Under the pieces are notes generated by a model that was given only the letters and a program-made list of their open reading frames with translations, searched no databases and had not been told where the DNA came from. A stretch of DNA of 64,000 nt from Dethiosulfatarculus sandiegensis (GTDB lineage: Bacteria; Desulfobacterota; Desulfarculia; Desulfarculales; Desulfarculaceae): contig NZ_AZAC01000023.1 in the NCBI RefSeq assembly GCF_000931935.2, positions 81,090 to 145,089 on the forward strand, given 5' to 3'. Position numbers and translations under genes: made by a program. Shown here in pieces: positions 19,040 through 27,954 of this stretch (positions are counted from its first letter, which is position 1; each line of letters opens with the position of its first letter).

Positions 19040-19149
19040 GAGCTTGCTGGCAAGGTCCTCCTGGACTTTGTCAGAGGCCATTTGACAAAAACGCGGTTTT
19101 GCCAAGTGGATAGAACTACTTGTCTTATGAAAGACTCGCAATTCGGCGG

Positions 19150-19191
19150 GCCGCCATTCGGGGCCCCAAAAACCTCTGATTTTAGGGGTAT
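19150..19191 (-). repeat. Dispersed hairpin repeat, copy 2 (inverted)
   Basis: Read on the minus strand this gives ATACCCCTAAAATCAGAG, then a T-rich part and GGGGCCCCGAATGGCGGC. It matches copy 1 at 13549-13594 in most positions, including the conserved CGAATGGCGGC tail. Confidence 0.65.
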
Positions 19192-19206
19192 TTCATGGCC
19201 CGCGTT

Positions 19207-19256
19207 CAGGCTGTTTGTAAACAGCCTGGGGCCCGGCTTTTCGCCGGGACCTTTTT
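19207..19256 (+). terminator. Palindrome followed by hairpin with T-run
   Basis: CAGGCTGTTT-GT-AAACAGCCTG (19207-19228) is directly followed by a second copy of the GGGCCCGGCTTTTCGCCGGG hairpin (19229-19248) and then CCTTTTT. The second hairpin looks like a working intrinsic terminator. Confidence 0.6.
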
Positions 19257-19465
19257 CATCTCAAATTCACTGGCCTCATTTTGTTTTGGCCTGGCTTATT
19301 AACGGAAAAAGCAAGGGAAAAGAAAACTTCAAGAATTGACAAGCCAATCAGAACTTCGCTAACATGCACAAAAATTTACACCCACGGCCTTAACGCCAAA
19401 CAAAACTTGGCAAAAAAAACTACATTCAACCAGATCGAGTCTGGTCTTGAACCCAAGGGGTGAAA

Positions 19466-19882
19466 GTGAATTATCAAAAAATGACGGCTCCGTGCGGGCT
19501 GGACTGTTTCAATTGCCAGATGTGGCTGGCAAGCAAAGATGACAACTTGCGTAAAACCATCTCGGAAAACTATGGAATCCCCTACAACATGGCGGTCTGT
19601 AAGGGATGCAGGGCGCATGGGGGGCAGATTCCTTTTCTGGGCATGAAAGAACCCTGTAATGTCTATAAGTGCATCACGGCCAAGGGTGTTGAAATCTGCA
19701 GCGACTGTGATGAATTCCCCTGCGATCACCTCCATCCCTATGCAGACAAGGCCGGCATGGTGCCGCACAATACCAAGGTGTTCAACTTATGTTTGATCAA
19801 AAAAATGGGTCTTGAATCCTGGGCCGAGGATAAGGCCGCCCAAGTCAAAAAGACCTATTTTGGAGGCGTTTTTAAACTCTGA
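19466..19882 (+). CDS. DUF3795 Cys-rich protein
   Basis: This protein of about 138 residues matches the DUF3795 pattern: APCGLDCFNCQMW near the start, CKGCRAHGG, then CNVYKCITAKGVEICSDCDEFPCDHL. The many CxxC-type pairs suggest it binds zinc or an Fe-S cluster, but no function is established for the family. GTG 19466 is chosen because AAGGGG (19455-19460) lies five bases upstream; the GTG at 19460 would overlap that site. It is flanked by non-coding sequence on both sides and is probably its own transcript. Confidence 0.8.
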   Translation: MNYQKMTAPCGLDCFNCQMWLASKDDNLRKTISENYGIPYNMAVCKGCRAHGGQIPFLGMKEPCNVYKCITAKGVEICSDCDEFPCDHLHPYADKAGMVPHNTKVFNLCLIKKMGLESWAEDKAAQVKKTYFGGVFKL

Positions 19883-20109
19883 AATCAAAACCGCCTATCG
19901 CCACACCTGTGATTTAGTGAGCTAAAAACAGCAGTTAGCCTGTTTGTTTGGCTTAGTGGTGAATCAGTTTGGGAACCTTTATTCAAGAGCTTTCCGATTC
20001 CTTAGATAAAGGTTCACCATATATCCTATCTATTGCATTTAGAAATATTACATAGTTTTTAAAACCTTTTTCAGATCGCTATAATTATAACGAATAAGGG
20101 AACCGCCAA

Positions 20110-20592
20110 ATGGATAAACCTCAGGGCAAATGCCTGTTGCAGGGTTTTTCCCTGGCCGACAAAACCGTGGCCAGAGTTGCTTATTACGGCCTCTTTATGG
20201 TTGCCTTGTACGAACTTTTTCAAAGAAGCCTACCTGCGGCAATCGCCTATCTCCTGTTCGGAGCCATTGGACTGGGTTTTCTGGTCCTGCGCATTCTCTG
20301 CGCCCATTGCCCCTATCCCGCCCACAAGGCGGATTGCCTTATAGCGCCCCCCAAACTGATACAAAAGCTGGCGCCGTATAAAGGTCCTCATATAACGGCT
20401 TCGCAAAAGGCGGGACTGATACTTTCCCTGGCTCTGCTCTTTGCTTTACCCCATATCTGGATATGGCAGAGTCTTTTTCCCGGCATTTTGTTTTCTTTTT
20501 TAAGTCTGATTATCTTGCTGGGTGCGCCTATACGCTATTGTCAAAGATGCCTCCATACAGCCTGCCCCTTTAATCGGGCTGCAAAGATTTAA
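20110..20592 (+). CDS. Small integral membrane protein with Cys motifs, function unknown
   Basis: This 160-residue protein has about four predicted transmembrane helices (about residues 22-38, 40-60, 100-118 and 120-140). Two Cys groups lie at membrane edges: CAHCPYPAHKADC at about 63-75 and CQRCLHTACP near the C-terminus. They could bind a metal or cluster. I do not recognise a named family. The ATG lies after a short AAGGGAA site. It is not clearly part of an operon. Confidence 0.65.
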   Translation: MDKPQGKCLLQGFSLADKTVARVAYYGLFMVALYELFQRSLPAAIAYLLFGAIGLGFLVLRILCAHCPYPAHKADCLIAPPKLIQKLAPYKGPHITASQKAGLILSLALLFALPHIWIWQSLFPGILFSFLSLIILLGAPIRYCQRCLHTACPFNRAAKI

Positions 20593-20919
20593 TCCAACCA
20601 ATAATCAATATTAATTTAATTTAAATCTCCCCCCCAAACCATGAAACACTGCTTTTTTAAAAATTAGCCCAACGGCAACTCCAAACATTTTCTCAAAAAT
20701 TCCACGACGCATTTTTAAAAATTTATCGTTACGAAAAAACGAATCAGAAAAGACAACAAACGAAAAAAAACACCTTTTTATTTCTTCAAGTAAAAGAAAA
20801 TACACAACGGTCCTGTTGCAAATGACGGGAAAGGTCACAATTCAAATTATTTATTCATTATAACTTCTTGTTATTAAAGGTAATTTTTACTAAGGGTCAT
20901 ATTGAACCCAAAAAATACC
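20593..20919. other. AT-rich intergenic region, no gene seen
   Basis: These 327 bases before the aromatic operon promoter are strongly AT-rich. A 75-codon minus-strand frame is Phe/Lys-rich low-complexity sequence without a ribosome binding site and is not called. Confidence 0.5.
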
Positions 20920-20947
20920 TTGACAAAAACAAGCGGCTTCTTAGGAT
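20920..20947 (+). promoter_or_regulatory. Promoter of the trpEG-aro operon
   Basis: TTGACA (20920-20925) and TAGGAT (20942-20947) are separated by 16 bases. They lie about 30 bases before the leader peptide start and are the only good promoter-like pair in this gap. Confidence 0.65.
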
Positions 20948-20975
20948 ACTAACCAAAATCAAGTAGGGAGCGCGG

Positions 20976-21113
20976 ATGCTGCAAATGAATTTAAATACCC
21001 GATTTAGCCAGACCACCGGTCAGGCCAGGGTATTGTTTTGCACTTCTGCGTTTTTTTATTTTTGGTGGTGTGAACCCGTGACGGTGAGCTCTACCAAGGG
21101 AGTCAACATCTAG
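20976..21113 (+). CDS. Aromatic leader peptide of the trpEG-aro operon
   Basis: This is a 45-residue reading frame with a strong AGGGAG site (20965-20970) five bases before its ATG. Codons 26-31 (21051-21068) read Phe-Phe-Tyr-Phe-Trp-Trp, an unusual run with all three aromatic amino acids. It sits between a promoter and an intrinsic terminator directly before trpE. This is the layout of classical ribosome-stalling attenuators such as trpL and pheL. A ribosome stalled on the run would leave 21078-21086 free to form an antiterminator. The peptide is longer than most leaders. The presence of Phe and Tyr besides Trp fits an operon that encodes the shared shikimate pathway. Confidence 0.85.
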   Translation: MLQMNLNTRFSQTTGQARVLFCTSAFFYFWWCEPVTVSSTKGVNI

Positions 21114-21171
21114 ACTCCCAGCCCAACACCAGGTAAACGAGCCCACCGTCACCAGACGGTGGGTTTTTTTT
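21078..21171 (+). terminator. Attenuator of the trpEG-aro operon
   Basis: The terminator is CCCACCGT (21142-21149) with ACGGTGGG (21156-21163) and eight Ts. GTGACGGTG (21078-21086), ten bases after the last Trp codon, is perfectly complementary to CACCGTCAC (21144-21152), which includes most of the terminator's left arm. The two structures exclude each other. A third hairpin, GGGAGTC (21098-21104) with GACTCCC (21113-21119), encloses the leader stop codon. Confidence 0.85.
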
Positions 21172-21195
21172 GTCACTTTTTTAGAAAGACAAAAA

Positions 21196-22584
21196 ATGCT
21201 CCACCTCACAGCCCTGTCCAGAGAAATGCTGGACGACACCGAGACACCGGTCTCGGCCTTTATGAAGCTTTGCCCAAACCAAGAGGATTCTTTTCTTTTG
21301 GAAAGCGGCGAAGGAGACCAAAGCGTTGGCCGTTATTCGGTCATCGCTTTCACCCCCTTGGCTGTGCTGGACCTGAACTGGCAAAAGAGCAGTCTGACCA
21401 TAAAAGGCAAGGAAGAGACCCTCGAGCCCGAAGAATTCTTTGACTTGGCTCAAAAGGCAAGCCAAATGCTTCAGTGCAAAGACCTGCCGGACCTGCCCGG
21501 CGTGGGGTCTTTCACGGGTTATGTGAGCTATGAAGCAGTGGGGCTTATAGAAAAACTTCACCCGGCCAAGGAACACCACCTTCCCCTGGCCCGGCTATGT
21601 TTTGCCTCGTCTTTTGTAGTCTTTGACCATCTGTGCCGGAAAATGACCCTGGTTGCACTGGCCGAGGATAGAAATAAGGCCGAGGCCGCCCTGGACAACA
21701 TAGAGGCCCGCTTAAAGGAGCCTTTGCCCCCCATGCCCCGGCCGCAGTCCCAAGCACAGGTTGAGCGCCCTTCCCGCCGGGATTTTGTGGAGGCAGTCAA
21801 AAAAGCCAAGCAGGAGATCCTGGCCGGGGAAATTTTCCAGGTTGTACTTTCAGCTCCTTTCACCATGAAGGCCGAGATGGATCCCTTTTCGGTTTATCGT
21901 TGGCTAAGGGTAAAAAATCCTTCCCCATACATGTTCTTTTTGAACATGGGCGGTTTTCAGTTGGCAGGCGCCTCGCCTGAAACCCTGGTCAAGATAGAAG
22001 ACGGAAAGGTGATCCTGCGCCCCATAGCCGGGACCAGGCCCAGGTCCCAGGACCCGGCCGAGGACCACGCCCTGGAACAGGAGCTTTTGGCTTCTGACAA
22101 GGAAAAGGCCGAGCATGTCATGCTGGTGGACCTGGCCAGAAACGATGCGGGCAGGTTAAGCGAATACGGAAGCATATCCGTTTCTCCCTACATGACCGTG
22201 GAGCGCTTCAGCCATGTAATGCACCTGGTTTCCCAGGTCAACGGCCGCCTTGACCCGAAAAACACGGTCTGGGACGCCTTTAAGGCCGCTTTTCCCGCAG
22301 GCACCGTCTCCGGAGCGCCCAAGGTGAGGGCCATGGAGATCATAGGCGAGCTGGAGACCACGCCCAGGGGGCCATATGCCGGAGCGGTTGGTTTCTTTGG
22401 ACCGGGAAAACGCATGGATACCTGCATCGCCATTCGCATGCTTCAGTTTGAAAAAGACAAAGTCACCCTGCAGGCAGGCGCCGGCATCGTGGCCGACTCA
22501 GACCCGGAGATGGAGTATCAGGAGATAAACCACAAGGCAGCCCAGGGCTTGGCGGCCCTTCTAGCGGCAACGGAGGGCCGGTGA
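21196..22584 (+). CDS. trpE: Anthranilate synthase component I
   Basis: This 462-residue enzyme makes anthranilate from chorismate with ammonia supplied by TrpG, the first step of Trp synthesis. The N-terminal domain has the Trp feedback-site motif LLES (SFLLESGEGDQSVGRYS). The chorismate-binding domain has IFQVVLSAPF, GASPETLVK, PIAGTRPR, HVMLVDLARND and the glycine-rich GAPKVRAMEI region with YAGAVGFF. All points suggest an active, feedback-inhibited enzyme. It is the first gene after the attenuator and overlaps trpG by a TGATG junction. The start ATG has no strong Shine-Dalgarno; AGAAAGA lies a few bases upstream. Confidence 0.96.
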   Translation: MLHLTALSREMLDDTETPVSAFMKLCPNQEDSFLLESGEGDQSVGRYSVIAFTPLAVLDLNWQKSSLTIKGKEETLEPEEFFDLAQKASQMLQCKDLPDLPGVGSFTGYVSYEAVGLIEKLHPAKEHHLPLARLCFASSFVVFDHLCRKMTLVALAEDRNKAEAALDNIEARLKEPLPPMPRPQSQAQVERPSRRDFVEAVKKAKQEILAGEIFQVVLSAPFTMKAEMDPFSVYRWLRVKNPSPYMFFLNMGGFQLAGASPETLVKIEDGKVILRPIAGTRPRSQDPAEDHALEQELLASDKEKAEHVMLVDLARNDAGRLSEYGSISVSPYMTVERFSHVMHLVSQVNGRLDPKNTVWDAFKAAFPAGTVSGAPKVRAMEIIGELETTPRGPYAGAVGFFGPGKRMDTCIAIRMLQFEKDKVTLQAGAGIVADSDPEMEYQEINHKAAQGLAALLAATEGR

Positions 22585-23261
22585 TGATTCTGCTTATAGA
22601 CAACTACGACTCGTTCACCTTTAACATTGCCCAGGTCATAGGCAGCCTGGGCCTGAGATGTCAGGTGATCAGAAACGACATCCTTAGCCTCGAACAGATA
22701 AAAGAACTTTCACCTCAGGCGATTATGATCTCCCCTGGCCCTGGCAGGCCGGAAAAGGCGGGAATCTCCTGTGAAGTGGTAAAGGCCCTGGCAGGCAAAC
22801 TGCCGATTTTAGGCATATGCCTGGGGCACCAGGCCATTGCCCATGCCTTTGGCGGCGAGGTCACAAGGGCCAAGGAACCTGTGCACGGCAAGCTGAGCGA
22901 GATGTTCCACGACGGCAAGACCATATTCAAGGGGCTTGGCAATCCCTTTAAAGCCACCCGTTATCACTCCCTGGTGGTGCGGGAAGAGACCCTGCCAGCA
23001 GAGCTCAAGGCCTCTGCTTTCAGTCTGGACGGCCAGATAATGGGAATCCGCTCCCGAAAACTGATGCTGGAGGGGGTGCAGTTTCACCCCGAATCCATAG
23101 CCACCAGTCAGGGCAAAACCATATTCTGCAATTTTTTCAATACTTATCTTGGCATGAGGCTTGATCCCTCGGAAAGGCCAAGGCTCGCTGGAGGGGGAAT
23201 GCCCCTGCAAAAAAACGACCCGAACCAGACGCCCGACACCCTCACAGGCAATCTGCCGTGA
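22584..23261 (+). CDS. trpG: Anthranilate synthase component II, glutamine amidotransferase
   Basis: This protein of about 225 residues is a class I glutamine amidotransferase that supplies ammonia to TrpE. It begins [13 protein letters not shown]. The catalytic Cys is in GICLGHQAI, and His and Glu are in GVQFHPES. It has a C-terminal tail of about 30 residues beyond the usual 190-195 (Pro/Asn-rich). The ATG at 22584 is preferred to the GTG at 22581 because GGAGG sits seven bases before it and the TGATG overlap with trpE couples translation. Confidence 0.94.
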   Translation: MILLIDNYDSFTFNIAQVIGSLGLRCQVIRNDILSLEQIKELSPQAIMISPGPGRPEKAGISCEVVKALAGKLPILGICLGHQAIAHAFGGEVTRAKEPVHGKLSEMFHDGKTIFKGLGNPFKATRYHSLVVREETLPAELKASAFSLDGQIMGIRSRKLMLEGVQFHPESIATSQGKTIFCNFFNTYLGMRLDPSERPRLAGGGMPLQKNDPNQTPDTLTGNLP

Positions 23262-23292
23262 GCCTTGTTTACGGACAGAAAGAAGGATCCTG

Positions 23293-24333
23293 ATGTTTGT
23301 AACCATGCAGCCAAGCTGCCCCAAATCCCAGGTTGCCGAGGCGATCCAGGCCCTGCGGGGCCATGGCCTGAACCCCAGGCTCATCCAACCGGGAAACCAA
23401 AATGTTTTGGGGATTGTAGAAGAAATAACCGCGGAAACAGCGGCCAAGTTGAGCAAGCAACTAAAGGCACTGCCCGGGGTGGAAGAGGTTTGCGACTTCA
23501 GCAAATCCTGGAAACTGGTTTCCCGGGAATTTAAAAACGAGCCCACCACCATTCCCTTGGGACGGGTGGAGGTCGGCTCCAGGGATATTTTAGTCACGGC
23601 CGGTCCCTGCGCCGTGGAATCAGAGCGGGGATTCATGGATATCGCCGATAAAGTTGCCTCCCTGGGGGCCGGGGCCTTGCGCGGAGGAGCATTCAAGCCC
23701 CGCACCAGCCCCTACTCCTTCAGGGGGCTGGGGGAAGACGGCCTTGCCATAATGGCGCGGGCCAGGGAAAAACATGGGCTTCCGATCATCACCGAGGTGC
23801 TCGAACCGGAAGAGGTGGACCTGGTGGCCGCCTATGCCGATGTGCTCCAGATCGGAGCCCGCAACATGCAGAACTTTGCCCTTTTGGAAAAGGTGGGCGA
23901 TACAAACCGCCCCGTGCTCCTGAAAAGGGGGCTCATGTCCAGTTTAAAAGAGCTGCTTTTAAGCGCTGAATACATCCTGGCCAGGGGCAACTGGCAGGTG
24001 ATGCTCTGTGAAAGGGGAATCCGCACCTTTGAGACTGAGACCAGAAACACCCTTGATCTATCCGCGGTTCCCATTTTAAAGCAATACACTCACCTGCCGG
24101 TGGTGGTGGACCCCAGTCACGCGGCAGGCAAAAGGGAGCTGGTTCCCAGCCTGGCCAAGGCCGCGGTGGCGGCCGGTGCGGACGGCATCCTGGTTGAGGT
24201 GCACACCTCGCCCGATTCCGCCTTGTCCGACGGACGCCAAAGCCTGACCATCGATGGTTTTAAATCTCTCATGCTAGACCTCAAGCCCGTTGCCCGGGCA
24301 GTGGGGCGCACTATTCCGGAGGCGGCATCATGA
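23293..24333 (+). CDS. aroF: DAHP synthase (type I beta) with N-terminal regulatory domain
   Basis: This protein of about 346 residues joins phosphoenolpyruvate and erythrose 4-phosphate to make DAHP, the entry step of the shikimate pathway. Residues 1-70 form a ferredoxin-like domain that in the Thermotoga-type enzymes mediates Tyr/Phe inhibition. The barrel has [47 protein letters not shown] and DPSHAAGKR. The ATG at 23293 is chosen because AGAAGGA lies five bases upstream; the frame is open back to 23161 but that part overlaps trpG. A second DAHP synthase without this N-terminal domain is encoded at 30510. Confidence 0.93.
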   Translation: MFVTMQPSCPKSQVAEAIQALRGHGLNPRLIQPGNQNVLGIVEEITAETAAKLSKQLKALPGVEEVCDFSKSWKLVSREFKNEPTTIPLGRVEVGSRDILVTAGPCAVESERGFMDIADKVASLGAGALRGGAFKPRTSPYSFRGLGEDGLAIMARAREKHGLPIITEVLEPEEVDLVAAYADVLQIGARNMQNFALLEKVGDTNRPVLLKRGLMSSLKELLLSAEYILARGNWQVMLCERGIRTFETETRNTLDLSAVPILKQYTHLPVVVDPSHAAGKRELVPSLAKAAVAAGADGILVEVHTSPDSALSDGRQSLTIDGFKSLMLDLKPVARAVGRTIPEAAS

Positions 24334-25577
24334 AACTCAAGGGTTCTTTCAAAGCGCCGGGCGATAAATCCATCTCCCACCGCATTGCCCTTTTCTCGCT
24401 ATTGGGCAAGGGCCGCATGCAGGTGAACAACTTCTCCCCTTGCGCAGACTGCGCCTCATCGCTCAAGGCGGTGAACCTGCTCGGCGGGGAGGCGCACATC
24501 TTTGGCGACATGCTTTCGGTTGAGGGCGCCTTAGGCGAGATCAAAGACAGCCGGGTGGACTGCGGCAATTCAGGCACCACCATGCGCCTTTTAATGGGGC
24601 TTTTGGCCGGGCGGCCGGGTGAATTCTGCCTGGACGGCGACGAATCCTTGCGTAAAAGGCCCATGCAAAGGGTGGCCGACCCTCTCAGGCAAATGGGGGC
24701 CGAGCTTATCTGTGAAAAAGGCAATGCCCCGGTTTTTATCAAGGGCAAAGAGCTCAAGGCCTGCGACCACACCCTGAGCGTGGCCAGCGCCCAGCTCAAA
24801 AGCGCCCTTTTACTGGCCGGTCTCCAGGCCAGGGGGGTGACCACAGTGCGGGAGCCTGCCCAAAGCAGGGACCATACCGAAAGGCTTCTGACTCAATGCA
24901 AGGCGGCATGCAACGGAAAAAACGGAACCTGGCAAGTGGCCCAGTCAGAACTCGATCTGCCGGAGCGCTACTGGGTTCCGGGCGACATATCTTCAGCCGC
25001 CTTTTTAATCACCGCCGCCCTGATAAACCCGGACAGCAGGGTTATGGCTGAGGATGTGCTCTTAAACCCCACCCGCATAGGTTTTCTAAAGGTTCTTTTG
25101 CGCATGGGTGCGGACCTCAAGATTGAACAGCAGGGCAACCACCCCGAGCCCTGGGGCAGGGTCACGGCGGGGTATACGCCTAAACTGGAGGCCTGCGAGA
25201 TCATGGCCGAAGAAATTCCCCTGATGGTGGATGAGGTGCCTATCCTGGCCCTGGCCGCCAGCCAGGCCCGGGGGGTTACGATCTTCCGTCAGGTGGGCGA
25301 GCTGAGAATCAAGGAATCTGACAGAATATCCGCCATCTGTTCTCAGCTAAGCGCCTTGGGCGTGGATATCAGGGTCAAGGACGACGACCTCCTGGTCACC
25401 GGCCCGGCCAAGTTGAAGCCGGTGGCTGAGCTGGATTCCTTTGGCGACCATCGCATAGCCATGACCCTGGCCATTGCCTGCGCCCTGGCTGAAAACCAGG
25501 CCAACATCAAAAAAATGGAAAGCGCGGCCATAAGCTATCCCGGTTTTCAAGATGCCCTGAACGGACTTATGGCATGA
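24330..25577 (+). CDS. aroA: 3-phosphoshikimate 1-carboxyvinyltransferase (EPSP synthase)
   Basis: This 415-residue enzyme transfers the enolpyruvyl group of PEP to shikimate 3-phosphate. Visible motifs are [10 protein letters not shown] near the N-terminus, [64 protein letters not shown] and [10 protein letters not shown]. All belong to the two-domain fold. The gene overlaps aroF by ATGA and has GGAGG seven bases before its start, so translation is coupled. Confidence 0.96.
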   Translation: MKLKGSFKAPGDKSISHRIALFSLLGKGRMQVNNFSPCADCASSLKAVNLLGGEAHIFGDMLSVEGALGEIKDSRVDCGNSGTTMRLLMGLLAGRPGEFCLDGDESLRKRPMQRVADPLRQMGAELICEKGNAPVFIKGKELKACDHTLSVASAQLKSALLLAGLQARGVTTVREPAQSRDHTERLLTQCKAACNGKNGTWQVAQSELDLPERYWVPGDISSAAFLITAALINPDSRVMAEDVLLNPTRIGFLKVLLRMGADLKIEQQGNHPEPWGRVTAGYTPKLEACEIMAEEIPLMVDEVPILALAASQARGVTIFRQVGELRIKESDRISAICSQLSALGVDIRVKDDDLLVTGPAKLKPVAELDSFGDHRIAMTLAIACALAENQANIKKMESAAISYPGFQDALNGLMA

Positions 25578-26389
25578 AGGTGTTCGCCGTATTGGGAGAC
25601 CAGCGGGCAAAGGCCTCGCTTTCGCCCCAAATGCACAACCAGGCCCTCTTCAAGGCCGGGATAAACGGCAGGTATGTGAGTTTTTGCGTGGAGCCCGCCC
25701 GCCTGGGACAGGCAGTGGAAGGGCTCTTTGCCCTGGGCCTGGCCGGGGCCAATGTAACAGTGCCCCATAAGCAGAAGGTGATTCCTTTTTTGCAGGGCTT
25801 AAGCGATGAAGCCGGGAGCCTTGGCGCGGTAAACACAATTGAGTTCACAGATAACGGCATGATCGGGCATAACACAGATGTGCCGGGTTTTGTAAGAGCC
25901 CTTGAACAGGCGGGATTCAACCCCTTTAACAGGCGTTGCCTGGTCATGGGCGCAGGCGGAGCGGCCAGGGCCGTGGTCGCCGGACTTAGGCAGGCCAAGG
26001 CAAAGGAAATAATGGTTGCGGCCAGACAAAAAAGCCGGGCGGAAGCCCTTTGTCGTGATCTGGGCGGAACCCCCTTGGGGATCGCAGACTGGGGCAGGGC
26101 TGCCAAGGGGACGGATCTTCTGGTTAATGCCGCCAGCGTATCCACCCGGACCGAATCGCCGGAGCTGGCTGCGCTCTTGTCCGAAACACCTGACCAGGCC
26201 AGACCCGCTGTGATCATGGATCTTAACTATGGCCGCAAGGGAAACCTGTGGCAGGCCCTGGCTCGACAAAAAAACGCCGTGTTTCAAGACGGGCTTGTCA
26301 TGCTGGCCGAGCAGGCCAGGTTGAGTTTTGAAATCTGGACCGGCGTTTTACCGCCGACCTCCCATTTCTTGAGCGCACTGGAGCAATAA
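25574..26389 (+). CDS. aroE: Shikimate dehydrogenase
   Basis: This 271-residue NADP-dependent enzyme reduces 3-dehydroshikimate to shikimate. The substrate site has SLSPQMHNQAL, VTVPHKQKVIPFL with the catalytic Lys, and NTIEFTDNGMIGHNTD with the catalytic Asp. The nucleotide-binding loop is GAGGAARAVV, followed by a basic segment (ARQKSRAE) that favours NADP. It overlaps aroA by ATGA. Confidence 0.95.
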   Translation: MKVFAVLGDQRAKASLSPQMHNQALFKAGINGRYVSFCVEPARLGQAVEGLFALGLAGANVTVPHKQKVIPFLQGLSDEAGSLGAVNTIEFTDNGMIGHNTDVPGFVRALEQAGFNPFNRRCLVMGAGGAARAVVAGLRQAKAKEIMVAARQKSRAEALCRDLGGTPLGIADWGRAAKGTDLLVNAASVSTRTESPELAALLSETPDQARPAVIMDLNYGRKGNLWQALARQKNAVFQDGLVMLAEQARLSFEIWTGVLPPTSHFLSALEQ

Positions 26390-26394
26390 AAAAC

Positions 26395-27954
26395 GTGAAC
26401 AAAAACCTCTACCTCACAGGCTTTATGGCCGCGGGCAAGACCACGGTGGGCAAATCCCTGGCCCGGGCACTGGGGCGTAAATTTCTGGATATGGACGACC
26501 TGGTGCGTGATGCCTTGGGCATGAACGCCCAAGAGGCCTTTGCCCGCCTGGGGGAGGAGGCCTTTCGTGAAAGTGAAACCAGCCAGCTGAAACGCCTTAG
26601 CCGGGCCAAGGGCCTGGTGGTGGCCACAGGCGGGGGCCTGGCCCAAAGGGCGGAGAACCGCTCTTTGATGAGGGCCGGCGGCAGCATCGTAAACCTCGAA
26701 CTCAACCTGGAAAAATGCAAGGCCAGACTCAGCCCGGCCGAAAGGGACGAACGCCCCCTTTGGCAGAACCAGGCAGCCTTGGAAGGACTTTTCAAGGCCA
26801 GGCAAAAGGCCTACCTGGATTGTGATCTTTTGGTAAACGCCGATCAGCCGGTGGAGGATATAGTGGAAACGATCCTGACCCATGAACTGCCTGAAGACAG
26901 CTTCACCCTTAAGCTGGCTGATCAGGCAACCCAAATAATCAGCACCTGGCAAGGGCCCCAGGCCCTGAAACCCCTGCTTAAATCCAGAAAGGTGGTGATT
27001 CTCACAGACCGCAACCTGGCCGGGCTTCATCTTGAGCGCTACACAGCCCGGCTGGAGAACCCCCTGGTAATCACCCTGCCCCCTGGTGAACGCAGCAAGA
27101 CCTTGCGCTCAGCCGAAAAGGTCTACAAGGAAATGCTGAATAACCAGGTGGAAAGAGGCGATCTTTTGCTGGCCCTGGGCGGAGGGGTGATCACGGACCT
27201 GGGCGCATTTGTGGCGGCCACCTATAAAAGGGGCATGAACTTCATCCTGGCCTCAACCAGCCTTCTGGGCTGCACGGATGCAGCCATAGGAGGCAAGGCG
27301 GCGGTGAACTTAGATGGTGAAAAAAACCAGGTGGGCCTTTTCACCAGGCCTGAGGCGGTGATCCTAGATTTGAAGGCGCTCACCACCCTGCCCCGCTCCC
27401 GCAGGGCCGAAGGCATAACCGAGGCCTACAAAACCGGTCTGGTGGCCTCCCCTCCCCTGGCCGAGTTTGCCGAGGCCCGGATCAAGACCCTGTTAAAGGG
27501 CGACATTCCCCAACTGGCCAGGCTGGTTAACTATTCCGCCCGGGCCAAGGCCCTGGTGGTGGAAAAGGACTTCACCGAATCCGGCCTGCGCAAGGTGCTT
27601 AACCTGGGTCACACGGTTGGGCACGCCCTGGAGGCCCTGGTAAAACCCAGGCCCAGTCACGGGGTTTGCGTGGCCCAGGGCATCAAGGTTATCGCCAGGC
27701 TCTGCCTCAAAAGGGGGCTGATAGAAGAACACCAGGCAAACCAGATGATTGCCGCCCTGGATCAGCTCACCCCGGCCAAGATGCAATGGCCCTCGGTGCA
27801 GGATATTTGGCGGGTGATGCAGCACGACAAGAAAAACCAGGGGGGCAAGGTGAGTTTTGTGCTGCTAAACGCCAAGGGCAGGCCCCTTTTGGCCGACGAT
27901 GTAAGCCAAGGGGAGCTTGAATCAGCCATTCTGGAACTTAAGGGGGGCCGGTGA
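26395..27954 (+). CDS. aroKB: Fused shikimate kinase / 3-dehydroquinate synthase
   Basis: This is a 519-residue two-enzyme protein. Residues 1-165 are shikimate kinase, with the P-loop GFMAAGKTTV, DMDDLV and ATGGGLAQR. Residues from about 175 are 3-dehydroquinate synthase, with PPGERSKT, ALGGGVITDLGAFVAATYKRG, DAAIGGKAAVN, NLGHTVGHALE, RPSHG and HDKKNQGG, which carry NAD, zinc and substrate ligands. The two enzymes act at steps 5 and 2 of the shikimate pathway and so are not consecutive. The GTG start at 26395 follows aroE by five bases with no clear ribosome binding site of its own. No frameshift is seen at the join. Confidence 0.94.
   Translation: MNKNLYLTGFMAAGKTTVGKSLARALGRKFLDMDDLVRDALGMNAQEAFARLGEEAFRESETSQLKRLSRAKGLVVATGGGLAQRAENRSLMRAGGSIVNLELNLEKCKARLSPAERDERPLWQNQAALEGLFKARQKAYLDCDLLVNADQPVEDIVETILTHELPEDSFTLKLADQATQIISTWQGPQALKPLLKSRKVVILTDRNLAGLHLERYTARLENPLVITLPPGERSKTLRSAEKVYKEMLNNQVERGDLLLALGGGVITDLGAFVAATYKRGMNFILASTSLLGCTDAAIGGKAAVNLDGEKNQVGLFTRPEAVILDLKALTTLPRSRRAEGITEAYKTGLVASPPLAEFAEARIKTLLKGDIPQLARLVNYSARAKALVVEKDFTESGLRKVLNLGHTVGHALEALVKPRPSHGVCVAQGIKVIARLCLKRGLIEEHQANQMIAALDQLTPAKMQWPSVQDIWRVMQHDKKNQGGKVSFVLLNAKGRPLLADDVSQGELESAILELKGGR

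Larger units (their letters stand above)
18987..19465. other. Intergenic region rich in hairpins
   Basis: No gene is seen in these 479 bases. They hold a hairpin GGGCCCGGC-TTTTC-GCCGGGCCC (19017-19039), the inverted second copy of the dispersed repeat (19150-19191), a near-perfect palindrome CAGGCTGTTT-GT-AAACAGCCTG (19207-19228), and a second copy of the first hairpin with a T-run (19229-19255). A 109-codon plus-strand frame across this region is made of these repeats and is not called. Confidence 0.6.

Noticed and set aside
20611..20838. A 75-codon minus-strand frame rich in Phe and Lys
   Set aside because: Composition follows the AT-rich DNA; no start signal.
21051..21068. Possibility that FFYFWW is a chance result of T/G-rich DNA
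   Set aside because: The frame has a well-spaced ribosome binding site, lies between promoter and terminator, and the same layout with aromatic runs recurs in front of the other two aromatic operons.
22809..23705. A 298-codon minus-strand frame across trpG and aroF
   Set aside because: It overlaps two well-supported genes and shows no family features.
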